Virus record (IMG/VR): IMGVR_UViG_3300008954_000089
Coordinates: 1-44,567 of that record
Origin: a virus
Strand: one strand, 5' to 3'
Length of the DNA: 44,567 nucleotides
In this document: one piece after another, positions 23,845-32,198 of the stretch
Position numbering within the stretch: position 1 is the first letter of the stretch
Layout of the letters: every line of letters begins with the position of its first letter
Position numbers and translations under genes: made by a program
Notes under the pieces: generated by a model
Seen by the model: only the letters and a program-made list of their open reading frames with translations
What the model was told of the DNA's origin: nothing
Database searches by the model: none

Positions 23845-25630
23845 TGACTGGCTGACAGAGGAAGTAATGAAAGTGCTATTGGAGGGTTACAGCCCCGAAG
23901 GGCAAGTCGGCACCCCTATTGGTGGCAGAACTACTACGGGCTGGTACACGCCAGATGATCAAAAATTCAAAGGAAAGCTCCCTGGCGAAGAACCCAACAT
24001 CCACGACGATGATCCGAACGAAGAGGAGGGGCTATCTCTGCAGGAAGTGGCAAAAAAGCTGAATATTGAAACTGCATGGCAAGCCATCCCATCCCCAGAG
24101 CTGTCTGAGCTTGGCTGGGCAGATCCTTCCAAGTCCAAAGATGGCAAACTAACAAACAAATCTCGAAGCGAGGTTAGTAATTATTTGAGCAGCAACGCCT
24201 TACATGCCAACACTTTGGAGGGGCAGCTGAAAAACTTAGAAACACTCCTCAAAGAAGCCGGCAAAAAAGAAATGACGGTATCCGAAATTCTCAGCTTTCT
24301 TGTATTTTATAAGACTTTGACTTTTATAGTCTCCGATTTTAATCCGGCTACTGCAGGCTTTCTCTTTGAGTCCCTTTTAGGAGTTTTATCTGGTGGCCAC
24401 CAGATTGCAGCTGCCGGCGCCGGCGGCGGCGACACCATCGCAGATTTTGTCTACAAACGCGGCGTAAAATCAACTGGTGGCTCCCAATATGTCAGTCTGA
24501 AACTTTTAACAGAGGGTGGAACTGGAATTGGTGGCTCGTTTCGAGATTTGATAAAAGATATGAAAGCAAAAGGCACCATGCAATATATTGTGGTTCTAAA
24601 ACGTCTTTCTGGAGAAAAAACTGATATTGAAGGGAGTCTCATTTTCTATGAATTCGATTTTAATGCTGAGTCGTTTCTTGCGTTATTGAGCGGGAAAAAA
24701 GAACTCATTCTTGTTGCGCCCGAATCGCGCCACTTTGTGGATGGCGAAGATGATGAGTTTGATCCTGTCATGTCGAAAACGAAATGGAACGAGTGGATAA
24801 CCAGCGAACCCGTCGTAACAGCACTCGTATCGACTCTTCACTCTGCACAGGCAAGGGGTGGTAAGTGGGATTTTTCCGGCGCCCAAGACAACCTTCAGGG
24901 GGGCACACACAGCCTTCGTAACAGAGGACCACAGTTTGATTTGGCAGCAGCGATGGCAGAAGACGCAAAGAGACTTTCGCCACAGAATTTTGAAAATATT
25001 CTACAGGGAGGGTCAATGAGCCATGGCGCAGATGATGAGGCACCCCAAATCTCCCAAACTAAAGTTCCACATACCTACTCGTATTTGAGAAAGGTTTGGA
25101 GTGATGAAAATAAGGGATCCCACTCAGAAGACGCTCTAAAAACCCACCGCCTTTCTCAGCTGGGCAACGTGCTGCAAAAAAAGCCTAGAGGAGCAGGCAA
25201 AAAAATGACTTATACGCCCATGAAGAAAAAAGGACACAACTGGATGACATTGGAAGAATCTCTTGCAGAGCTCTCCAGCATTGCCAATCCTGATGAGCTC
25301 TGGGATGTTCTGCAGAGGTATTCGCGAGGATACTTGACAGAGGGGCAGTTCGAAATCACGCAAAAAGAGATGAAGACACAAACAGGAGATCCTTTTGCTA
25401 CGCTAACAGTGGGCCGCGCAATTGTTGCTGACGTAATGGGAAAGATGGTGAATAATGTTAATCAAAAGATGTTCGACATATATTCTCAACTGAATGCGCT
25501 TAAAGATCATCTGCGTGAGTTTTTTATGAAAGACCTGGACGCAGAACACGGTACACAGGCAAAGAAGTCGGCAAACAAAGTGGCTTACACTACAGGAACT
25601 TTGGTGCAGGCGGCGAAGAAAAAGAAATAA
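23834..25630 (+). CDS. Large phage protein with PD-(D/E)XK-like motifs, function unknown
   Basis: 598 residues, overlapping the amidase by 11 bases. Around residues 176-223 the order FLFESLLGVLSGG (Glu179), GDTIADFVYKR (Asp204) and YVSLKLL (Ser-Leu-Lys 221-223) matches the E...D...xxK order of restriction-endonuclease-like folds, though the usual second acidic residue is Ser. A VGTPIGGRTTTG N-terminal segment and a long helical C-terminus with Lys-rich tail complete it. Alternatives are a virion protein or an enzyme ancestral to such nucleases. I cannot decide from the sequence. Confidence 0.75.
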   Translation: MKYNDWLTEEVMKVLLEGYSPEGQVGTPIGGRTTTGWYTPDDQKFKGKLPGEEPNIHDDDPNEEEGLSLQEVAKKLNIETAWQAIPSPELSELGWADPSKSKDGKLTNKSRSEVSNYLSSNALHANTLEGQLKNLETLLKEAGKKEMTVSEILSFLVFYKTLTFIVSDFNPATAGFLFESLLGVLSGGHQIAAAGAGGGDTIADFVYKRGVKSTGGSQYVSLKLLTEGGTGIGGSFRDLIKDMKAKGTMQYIVVLKRLSGEKTDIEGSLIFYEFDFNAESFLALLSGKKELILVAPESRHFVDGEDDEFDPVMSKTKWNEWITSEPVVTALVSTLHSAQARGGKWDFSGAQDNLQGGTHSLRNRGPQFDLAAAMAEDAKRLSPQNFENILQGGSMSHGADDEAPQISQTKVPHTYSYLRKVWSDENKGSHSEDALKTHRLSQLGNVLQKKPRGAGKKMTYTPMKKKGHNWMTLEESLAELSSIANPDELWDVLQRYSRGYLTEGQFEITQKEMKTQTGDPFATLTVGRAIVADVMGKMVNNVNQKMFDIYSQLNALKDHLREFFMKDLDAEHGTQAKKSANKVAYTTGTLVQAAKKKK

Positions 25631-25635
25631 AACAC

Positions 25636-25663
25636 TTTACAAATCCCAGTCAGGGGTTATAAT
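25636..25663 (+). promoter_or_regulatory. Promoter TTTACA-16-TATAAT before groEL
   Basis: TTTACA (25636-25641) and TATAAT (25658-25663), spaced 16 bp, start 34 bases before ATG 25697. No heat-shock (sigma32) or CIRCE-like element is visible, so groEL appears to use the housekeeping polymerase. Confidence 0.75.
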
Positions 25664-25696
25664 ATATATATACCTTAATTTCAGGCGGGAGTTTCA

Positions 25697-27268
25697 ATGA
25701 AGAAATATAATAACGGCAATGAGTTGAGCGAGAAGATTCTCGCTGGAGTCAACAAGCTTGCAGACAACGTGGCGTCAACCATGGGCCCATGCGGAAGAAA
25801 TGTTATTCTTCATCAACAGGGAACCAATCCTATCATAACCAAAGATGGCGTAACGGTTGCCAAGTTTGTTGAGTTCGAGGATCCTTTTGAGAATGCTGCA
25901 GCCCAAATTATCAAACAGGCATCAGAAAAAACTAATTCTATTTCCGGCGATGGCACCACCACAGCAACGGTGCTGGCTCGTGCCATCCTGACAACTGCCC
26001 AAAAATACTTGAAGGCTGGCTCCAATCCGGTTGAACTCAAGAGAGGTATTGATGCAGCCGTTGAAGTGGTGGTTGATTCCATCACCGAACAAGCCCAGCC
26101 TATTTCCAGCGAAGAAGATATTTCTAACATCGCCACCATCTCGGCTAATGGTGACGCCACCATCGGCGCACTGGTTGCGAAGGCAGTCGACTTGGTGGGA
26201 AAGGATGGAGCCATTACAATTCAAGAGGCACGTTCGCATGAGACAACCCTTGATGTGGTTGAGGGCTTTCGTTTTGATAGCGGCATTTGTGCTTCGGCTT
26301 TCGTGAACGATGAGCGACAAGGAATTTCAAAGCATGAAGATGCCTTTGTTCTTGTCACGGATTCATCGGTGGAAACCGTCGAGGAAATTTTTCCTGTCCT
26401 AGAGGTTGCAGCTAGAGAGCAGCGCCCACTCGTCATCGTTGCTGAGAACGTAGAGGGACAAGCTCTTGCTGCTCTTATCATGAACGCCATGCGCGGAACG
26501 ATGAAGGTTGCAGCGATTAAAGCTCCTCGCTACGGAGAGGAAAGACGTAACATTCTCAAGGACTTAGCTATCTCCGTCGGTGCAACCTATGTTTCCCGCC
26601 AAAGCGGGATGAGACTTCAAGAGGCAACACTGGAACATCTGGGCAGAGCCAAGACGATTGAGTCGAGCAAATATAACACCACCATCGTCGGCGGCAATGG
26701 CAGTCAAGATGAGATTGATGAACGCATTGCCACCTTAAAGGCGGAACTTACCACCACAGAAGATCTGCGGGAGTGTGAAAAAATCCAAGACAGGATCACC
26801 CGACTTTCCAGCGGCATCGCCATCATCAACGTCGGCGGCGCAACTGAGGTGGAAATGACAGAGAAGAAGCATCGCATTGAAGATGCTCTCTCTGCCGTAG
26901 ACTCAGCTCAAACGGAGGGAATTGTCCCCGGCGGTGGTACGGCATTTATCAATGCAGCGAAATCATTGCGAACTCTGCGTCTTGCCAACGAAGATCAGAA
27001 GCTTGGTGTGGAGATTGTCAAGAAGGCAATCGAGGAGCCGCTCCGCCAAATGGTAAAGAATGCAGGCTCTTCTCCTGATGTAGTTCTGGAGAAGGTGAAG
27101 GCATCTACCTCCAAGGCGCGAGGGTACAATGTAGCGTCCGGAAAGTTCGAAGATTTATTATTAAATGGAGTGCTGGATCCAGCCAAGGTTACAAAAACTG
27201 CCTTGAGAAATGCAGCGTCAGCATCTTCGGTACTTTTGACAGCTGACTTTGCAATTGTTGAGAAGTAA
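25697..27268 (+). CDS. groEL: GroEL-type chaperonin (phage-encoded)
   Basis: Forms a ring that folds proteins with ATP. The 523-residue protein has the GroEL signature throughout: STMGPCGRNVI near residue 28, the ATP-binding TKDGVTVAK, the hydrolysis motif SGDGTTTATV (D85, matching E. coli D87), and GGATEVEMTEKKHRIEDAL (D equivalent to D398). The C-terminal Gly-Gly-Met repeats of bacterial GroEL are missing. It is about 25 residues shorter than E. coli GroEL, mostly from the tail. Its own promoter is at 25636-25663. The co-chaperonin candidate is 14 kb upstream rather than adjacent. It probably folds phage capsid or polymerase proteins. Confidence 0.97.
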   Translation: MKKYNNGNELSEKILAGVNKLADNVASTMGPCGRNVILHQQGTNPIITKDGVTVAKFVEFEDPFENAAAQIIKQASEKTNSISGDGTTTATVLARAILTTAQKYLKAGSNPVELKRGIDAAVEVVVDSITEQAQPISSEEDISNIATISANGDATIGALVAKAVDLVGKDGAITIQEARSHETTLDVVEGFRFDSGICASAFVNDERQGISKHEDAFVLVTDSSVETVEEIFPVLEVAAREQRPLVIVAENVEGQALAALIMNAMRGTMKVAAIKAPRYGEERRNILKDLAISVGATYVSRQSGMRLQEATLEHLGRAKTIESSKYNTTIVGGNGSQDEIDERIATLKAELTTTEDLRECEKIQDRITRLSSGIAIINVGGATEVEMTEKKHRIEDALSAVDSAQTEGIVPGGGTAFINAAKSLRTLRLANEDQKLGVEIVKKAIEEPLRQMVKNAGSSPDVVLEKVKASTSKARGYNVASGKFEDLLLNGVLDPAKVTKTALRNAASASSVLLTADFAIVEK

Positions 27269-27315
27269 GCTGCCACCCGCGACTACTTATTTAGTGTTAA
27301 TAAGGAGTTTGAAAT

Positions 27316-27609
27316 ATGGAAGATAATTTTACAGATAACTATCATATATTAGCGACGGAAGTTAAGGCGTCCCTTGAGGTGTTGTCCCTAAAGATGGATG
27401 ACATAAAAGAAAAGCAAGAGGAGATGACTTCCATCATCAACCGCGTAGAGAAGTCTCTTTATGAGCCCGATCAGGGATTGTATGCTCGCGTGAGAGACTT
27501 GGAGCAGTGGAAGAGAACACATTCTAAAATTCTCTGGATTGTGGCAACTGCCACTGTCGGCATGTTGGCATCTTTCGTCAAATCAGGAATAGAAAATTTG
27601 TTACAGTAG
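27316..27609 (+). CDS. Holin-like coiled-coil membrane protein (XhlA-like)
   Basis: 97 residues: an N-terminal coiled coil (LSLKMDDIKEKQEEMTSIIN), a conserved-looking segment ARVRDLEQWKRTHSKI, and one C-terminal transmembrane helix (ILWIVATATVGMLASFV). This is the layout of XhlA/DUF-type hemolysin-like holin accessories, often next to endolysins. It lies 3.5 kb after the amidase, so lysis function is plausible but not proven. Confidence 0.68.
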   Translation: MEDNFTDNYHILATEVKASLEVLSLKMDDIKEKQEEMTSIINRVEKSLYEPDQGLYARVRDLEQWKRTHSKILWIVATATVGMLASFVKSGIENLLQ

Positions 27610-27617
27610 GAGTGATA

Positions 27618-27992
27618 ATGAGCACAGAAGAAAAAATCCCATCCAGAGTCTCTATTACTTATAGTGTGGACTTCAAAGAAGTTCCAGAGCGTGTTAAAAT
27701 TCTGATGACAGAACTGGCTCATGCGTTTAACAGCATTTCTAAGCTGTGCCGAGATGCAGGGAACCTTGCCCCGGACGATGGAATTGAGGCGCTCAAGTCT
27801 ATGGTAGACATTAAGGCACTTGTTTCTAAATCCGGTATTCGTGTCGACGATTGCATGGAGATATTGATTGGTTACTTGGGCTTGTTGAAACAGGCGCAGG
27901 AGGAAGAGCCTGTCGAACCAGAGGAGGCTGTCCCCTCTCCCGAAGAAGATGAGAAACCTAAAAAGAAAAAATCTAAAAAGAAAGAAGATTAA
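27618..27992 (+). CDS. Unrecognised phage protein with Lys/Glu-rich tail
   Basis: 124 residues. ATG 27618 is chosen, with AGGAG 5 bases upstream; GTG 27612 is an alternative. The N-terminal two thirds are helical, with VDFKEVPERVKILMTELAHA. The last ~40 residues are acidic then basic low complexity (EEDEKPKKKKSKKKED), resembling nucleic-acid- or protein-binding tails. Function unknown. Confidence 0.7.
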   Translation: MSTEEKIPSRVSITYSVDFKEVPERVKILMTELAHAFNSISKLCRDAGNLAPDDGIEALKSMVDIKALVSKSGIRVDDCMEILIGYLGLLKQAQEEEPVEPEEAVPSPEEDEKPKKKKSKKKED

Positions 27993-28054
27993 AACCCGGC
28001 GCTCTTTTGGCACACCCTCCCTAGTTATTCAGGAACAGAAGAATCAACACTTCT

Positions 28055-28426
28055 GTGGCGAGGGAATTCAGCTTGGCCAAGGAAGAAAAGAGTGCTCTTC
28101 AAAAAATTGAGGCATTTTTGCAAGTCAACAACATCGAACTGTGTTATACAGAAGATGATGATAATTATATAGATCTGATAGAGGATCGTATTGTGGTATC
28201 CCGCCACCAACCATCCCGCAAAGTGATTTATACTATTCTTCATGAGATCGGACACTACTTTAGCGATTTCCACCCCGACGAAGAGTCCCACGCTGCTCAG
28301 GTTATTGAAGAAGTTTTGGCATGGGACACTGGAAAAGATGTTGCCTATGCTCTTAGGATAGACATTGACGAAGATGCGTGGAATTCCATTATGATTGCTA
28401 GTATCGCCAAATATATTGAGAAATGA
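28055..28426 (+). CDS. ImmA/IrrE-like zinc metallopeptidase domain protein
   Basis: 123 residues. HEIGH (63-67) is the zinc-binding motif, preceded by the hydrophobic strand VIYTIL and followed by E85-E86 in EEVLAW as the likely third ligand. This is the minimal ImmA/IrrE arrangement; some relatives cleave a repressor or regulator. Start choice is uncertain: GTG 28055 has no adjacent SD but follows a 7-bp hairpin (ACAGAAG 28035-28041/CTTCTGT 28050-28056) that could bring AGGA at 28031 close. TTG 28073 follows GAGGG with 8-base spacing and may be the real start. Confidence 0.82.
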   Translation: MAREFSLAKEEKSALQKIEAFLQVNNIELCYTEDDDNYIDLIEDRIVVSRHQPSRKVIYTILHEIGHYFSDFHPDEESHAAQVIEEVLAWDTGKDVAYALRIDIDEDAWNSIMIASIAKYIEK

Positions 28427-28465
28427 TCTCTGTTCGTTCCTTTTTTACCTAATTACATATAAGGC

Positions 28466-28654
28466 ATGGAAAACAAACTGTATATTAAAGTCAAGTGTTC
28501 TATTTGCAGGGGTGAGAAGCCTTTTTCGTGTCACTATTGCGATTCTCTAGGTGAGAGCTATATAGAAGCCTCTCACAAAACGATAGTTCGTATTGTTAAA
28601 GCAATATTACCAGATGAGGATTTGTGCAGACTGTCGAGGGAAGAAGATGTTTGA
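28466..28654 (+). CDS. Small zinc-finger-like protein
   Basis: 62 residues with two CxxC pairs, CSICRGEK and CHYCDSLG, as in DnaJ-type zinc knuckles, in its first 27 residues. A short helical tail follows. Probably a metal-stabilised accessory protein; function unknown. Confidence 0.7.
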   Translation: MENKLYIKVKCSICRGEKPFSCHYCDSLGESYIEASHKTIVRIVKAILPDEDLCRLSREEDV

Positions 28655-28940
28655 TGATGAATTTCAAGATAATGAGCTGATTGAGGAAGCGTATAAGACT
28701 TACACCAAGATCTTGTCCGATGCCATTCGGCTAGGACAAGTGGATGATCCCTTAAAAATGGTAGGACTTTTTTTGGGACTAAATATTGCCGAAAATATCA
28801 TGTATCAGAAGCTTCTCGACAGTGGGTGCACCATTGAAAGTATTGAAAAGTCTAAGAAAAAAGTAGAACGCATCAGTCAAGACATCATCGCCCAAGTGAG
28901 AGGCAAGTTGGTGCAGGGCGGCGGCGACGACAAGGTTTAA
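28647..28940 (+). CDS. Small helical phage protein
   Basis: 97 residues. ATG 28647 follows a purine-rich SD (GAGGGAAGAAG) and overlaps the previous stop by 8 bases. The segment DPLKMVGLFLGLNIAENIMY forms a hydrophobic helix, and the rest is charged. No recognised domain. It ends just before the promoter of the MopE-repeat gene. Confidence 0.7.
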   Translation: MFDDEFQDNELIEEAYKTYTKILSDAIRLGQVDDPLKMVGLFLGLNIAENIMYQKLLDSGCTIESIEKSKKKVERISQDIIAQVRGKLVQGGGDDKV

Positions 28941-28948
28941 TTAAATCC

Positions 28949-28977
28949 TTGTAAGATCTTTCAAAGTGTGATATAAT
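28949..28977 (+). promoter_or_regulatory. Extended -10 promoter placed for a leaderless transcript
   Basis: TTGTAA (28949-28954), a 17-bp spacer, and TATAAT (28972-28977) preceded by TGA, an extended -10. Only 7 bases separate the -10 from the ATG at 28985, so transcription should begin at or next to the start codon. No SD lies in that interval. A GATC site is at 28955-28958. Confidence 0.65.
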
Positions 28978-28984
28978 TACTTAT

Positions 28985-30913
28985 ATGGGAAAGAAACGCA
29001 CCCTCCTATTGATATTGGCGATACTCTCGCTTCTTCTCCCAGCTTGTAATGGCTGTGAAGAAGAACTGCAGCGTGTGTGTCCACCACCTCAAGAATGTGT
29101 TATAGATTCTGAGGGATATGTACGAACCGGAGAGGAATTCCGTGTCCGAACGATGGGCGAATGTTCTTTAGGTGTGACAACTTGCGATGAAGAACTCAAC
29201 CTAGTGTGTGAGGGTTATGTTGTTCCTGCACCGGAAGAGTGCAACAACAAGGATGACGATTGTGATGGGCTCATCGACAATGGCATCTCTTGGGATAACG
29301 ACGAAGACGGAGTGAACTCTCTTGATTCGTGCCTTAACGCGAGAGATTGTGATGACACTAACCCAGCCATTTATCCAGACCACGCTGAGATCTGCGATGG
29401 TGTGGACAACAACTGTGATGGAAAGATAGACGACATCGGCCCTGTAGATTGCTGGACGGGCTCTGATGATGTCATCTTTGATGACATCACCCAATGCAAG
29501 ATGGGCATTATGGAATGTATTGATGGCACCATGACTAACTGCCAAGGCCAAATACTCGATGAAGATGAAACCTGCGATGGTTATGATAACGATTGTGATG
29601 GGATTATCGACGAAGATCCAATGGAGCTTCGAACCCTCCACCAAAGGGTATGTGGTTATAATGATCGGGGCTTGTGTTCCTATGGGATGAATTACTGCGT
29701 CGAGGGCGATATCAAATGTTTTGATGCGGTGATGCCTGAGAACGAAGTGTGTAATAACCTCGATGACAATTGTAATGGTATCGTCGATGAGAATATTTAC
29801 CAGCCATGTGAGACAATCTGTGGCGTTGGTGTAGAGATGTGTCAAGATGGCAGTTGGGTAAACTGCAACGCCCCCACACCCCAAGTTGAACTATGCGATT
29901 ACATCGATAATGATTGCGATGGCGTCGTCGATGAGGGATGTTTGTGTGTGGTGGACGACACTCAAGTCTGCCGCGAGAACATATACGATTCCGACGGCAA
30001 CCTCTTGAATTGTGGCTATGGCATTCAAGTTTGCGATATGTTTGGTGTCTGGGGCCCCTGTATGTATCAGGGCATTGAACCAGAAATCTGTGACAATTGG
30101 GATAACGATTGTGATGGCACCATTGACATGATCACGGCGATGTGTGGTAACAACCCTAGCCTTCATGGGGTAGGCGAATGTATGCTTGGCACCACCACCT
30201 GTGAAGTTGGCGAGTGGGGCGAATGTGTAGGCGAGATAGAGCCCACCGAAGAAATTTGCGACATGCTGGACAACGATTGCGATGGAGAAATAGACGAAGA
30301 CTTAAACACCCATGACCAAGTTGATATGTTATTTATTATAGATATCTCAGGCTCAATGTGTCCATACATCCAAGCACTCTACGAGGGCATCACTGCTTAT
30401 GTGGCAGACTTCCAGGATTCGGAGCATCGCTTTGGGCTGATTGTCCATCCAATGCGTCATCAATATGCGACACCCGAACTTTTAACACCCAGCATGATGA
30501 TCGATGCGGCATCTTTTCAATCCCTTTTGGGTGGTTTGTCGTGCAACGGCGGCGGCGCCGAACCCACCACCAACGTTATTATGGATGCGGTTGATCCCAT
30601 GAACCCAATGGGTATCCCTTGGCGCAGCGATTCCTTTCCTTATGTAATCAGTATCAGCGACGAAGGACCCCAAAGCATGGGCAGTACCTATGAGTCGCCT
30701 TCGGACATCGCACCGTTTGTTTCTACTTGCCAACTTGCAGGCTGCGAGCCCGGCGATTCAGTGGAGATATTTTTTATTGACGCTGCCAATTATTTAAGCT
30801 CTTGGGGGCCAGCATGCTTCCAAGATCCGGATCGAACAATAGACATTGATCCCGCATCCGGCTCACGTTACACTCAGATTTTGCAGGATATTTTTGAAGA
30901 TGTTTGTTTCTAG
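28985..30913 (+). CDS. MopE-repeat lipoprotein with von Willebrand A domain
   Basis: 642 residues, predicted exported lipoprotein: a basic N-terminus and hydrophobic stretch ending in lipobox LLPAC (Cys21). Seven copies of the putative metal-binding motif follow (each roughly C-x3-D-N/D-x-C-D-G-x-I-D, for example ICDGVDNNCDGKIDD), at about residues 86, 136, 196, 255, 303, 368 and 424. After about residue 446 comes a VWA domain with MIDAS DISGS (453-457). Such repeats are typical of MopE-type surface proteins in Myxococcota and related bacteria, and are unexpected in a phage. It may bind metal ions or host-surface partners. It starts leaderless from the promoter at 28949. Origin by gene transfer from a host is likely. 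Confidence 0.93.
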   Translation: MGKKRTLLLILAILSLLLPACNGCEEELQRVCPPPQECVIDSEGYVRTGEEFRVRTMGECSLGVTTCDEELNLVCEGYVVPAPEECNNKDDDCDGLIDNGISWDNDEDGVNSLDSCLNARDCDDTNPAIYPDHAEICDGVDNNCDGKIDDIGPVDCWTGSDDVIFDDITQCKMGIMECIDGTMTNCQGQILDEDETCDGYDNDCDGIIDEDPMELRTLHQRVCGYNDRGLCSYGMNYCVEGDIKCFDAVMPENEVCNNLDDNCNGIVDENIYQPCETICGVGVEMCQDGSWVNCNAPTPQVELCDYIDNDCDGVVDEGCLCVVDDTQVCRENIYDSDGNLLNCGYGIQVCDMFGVWGPCMYQGIEPEICDNWDNDCDGTIDMITAMCGNNPSLHGVGECMLGTTTCEVGEWGECVGEIEPTEEICDMLDNDCDGEIDEDLNTHDQVDMLFIIDISGSMCPYIQALYEGITAYVADFQDSEHRFGLIVHPMRHQYATPELLTPSMMIDAASFQSLLGGLSCNGGGAEPTTNVIMDAVDPMNPMGIPWRSDSFPYVISISDEGPQSMGSTYESPSDIAPFVSTCQLAGCEPGDSVEIFFIDAANYLSSWGPACFQDPDRTIDIDPASGSRYTQILQDIFEDVCF

Positions 30914-30965
30914 CCTACCAATAAACCGCTACGTTAGGAGTTTCCCTTTTCTATTTACTGATACT

Positions 30966-31298
30966 ATGGAAAAGGAGAAAGTTAAAACAGGTGACTTGGT
31001 GTGTTTCGATGGCGATGAAGATGGGCTCCTCTTGGGCGTCGGTCTCGTTGTTGATACCAAGGGTGATGTGGAGGATTTGACAGATCTTGATGACGCCATT
31101 AAAGACTTCTATGATGAAGATGAATACTGGAAAATTTCTCATGTTTTACCTGCGTCACCGATGATACTTGTATTGTGGAGTCGCTCTCCTTCTTCTGCCG
31201 AAAGTGATTTTAACCTTTACAATATCGACAAAATGGGTTATTCTTTTATGTGGGTATATCCTACCGAAGTCAAAGTGATATCTAAGAAGGGAAGATAA
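30966..31298 (+). CDS. GDLV-type small phage protein
   Basis: 110 residues from ATG 30966; the upstream frame (to 30846) would overlap the MopE gene and lacks an SD, though no clear SD precedes ATG 30966 either. Core KTGDLVCFDGDEDG followed by LGVGLVVDTKGD matches the GDLV family in this window. Acidic overall, with a C-terminal VKVISKKGR. It may be a small SH3-like fold; role unknown. Confidence 0.7.
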   Translation: MEKEKVKTGDLVCFDGDEDGLLLGVGLVVDTKGDVEDLTDLDDAIKDFYDEDEYWKISHVLPASPMILVLWSRSPSSAESDFNLYNIDKMGYSFMWVYPTEVKVISKKGR

Positions 31299-31299
31299 A

Positions 31300-31533
31300 G
31301 TGGAAGAAAACGAACCGATCATTGAACGAAGCCGAATGAACCTGCTTCAATTTATGGCGCTTATTGCCATGTTACTGACTCTCTTAACTGGAGAAAAGAT
31401 AGGATTCTGTGTTGCCACCGCATTAATGTGTGCGCTCAAGGGGATTTCAATGGTTGTGTATGAGGATTCCAAGGAAGCAATCTTCGCTACCATTTATGCT
31501 GGCTTTGCCGTGATGTTCTTTTTGGATTTGTAG
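31300..31533 (+). CDS. Small membrane protein with two or three transmembrane helices
   Basis: 77 residues, GTG start 1 base after the previous stop. Hydrophobic helices cover LLQFMALIAMLLTLLTG, GFCVATALMCALKGISMVVY and AIFATIYAGFAVMFFLDL. It lies between two envelope-directed genes, so a membrane role in the accessory cluster is plausible. Function unknown. Confidence 0.72.
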   Translation: MEENEPIIERSRMNLLQFMALIAMLLTLLTGEKIGFCVATALMCALKGISMVVYEDSKEAIFATIYAGFAVMFFLDL

Positions 31534-31540
31534 GATAGTT

Positions 31541-32182
31541 ATGAATATGTTAAAAGCTTTCATAAAAGTGTGTGTTGTGTTATCCATTCCCATCGCTATA
31601 CCTGCCAGCGGAGCAGAAATTGGTGCCTTGTGGAACAATGTATCTCTTTTCCACACACCCCTTTCAAATAAGAGGTGCTCGGCAGTTCCGGCTGACAAGC
31701 CGCATCGGATACCAGGGTACGAATTTGGATATCAAACAACTGATGACTGCGATTATTTTTATCCGTCGCATACTTCTGTTGCGATGCACCTCTTTTATGT
31801 AGAGTGGGTGAACAAGTTCCGCGACGATGACGGACGCATTTTGAAGGCACTTAATAATTTATATGTGGAGTATGGCACCTACCAGCGAATGGTTGCGCGT
31901 ATTTATAGTATTGATGGAAATTATCGCCCAAAGCCAACGGTGGTGAACGGGCTAGCTGGCAATCATGGCAAATATATATTTGTTTGGATTGGCAAAGGAG
32001 CTCACCCAAAGTTGTATAAGACATCACTTGTGCATGAGCTGGTGCATGTGGCAATCTATGCCCTAAACTTTGGCAAACATGGCGATCCCGATCACGAAGG
32101 TGATAAATATGAGGGATGGAGTACCATGCACACGAAATTTATTGAAGATACTAACAAGATTCTTGAGAGTATGGATCTGTAA
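31541..32182 (+). CDS. Secreted zinc metalloprotease (HELVH)
   Basis: 213 residues with a signal peptide (positively charged start, hydrophobic core VCVVLSIPIAI, predicted cleavage near ASGA/E25). HELVH at 165-169 is a zinc-binding HExxH site, and DPDHEGDKY (His185) could give the third ligand. Cys46 and Cys70 may form a disulfide. This fits a small exported metallopeptidase, possibly acting on the cell envelope or on host surface proteins. Another family with the same motif is possible. It follows the membrane protein gene with an 8-base gap. Confidence 0.78.
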   Translation: MNMLKAFIKVCVVLSIPIAIPASGAEIGALWNNVSLFHTPLSNKRCSAVPADKPHRIPGYEFGYQTTDDCDYFYPSHTSVAMHLFYVEWVNKFRDDDGRILKALNNLYVEYGTYQRMVARIYSIDGNYRPKPTVVNGLAGNHGKYIFVWIGKGAHPKLYKTSLVHELVHVAIYALNFGKHGDPDHEGDKYEGWSTMHTKFIEDTNKILESMDL

Positions 32183-32198
32183 CAAGAAGGAGCAGAAG

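Noticed and set aside
29201-29884. Long reverse-strand open frame opposite the MopE gene
   Set aside because: It mirrors the Asp/Asn/Cys-rich repeat codons on the other strand, has no start context and is explained by codon composition.
30846-30965. Longer frame upstream of the GDLV gene at 30966
   Set aside because: It overlaps the end of the MopE/VWA gene in another frame, has no SD and an unusual composition; the ATG at 30966 gives a typical GDLV protein.
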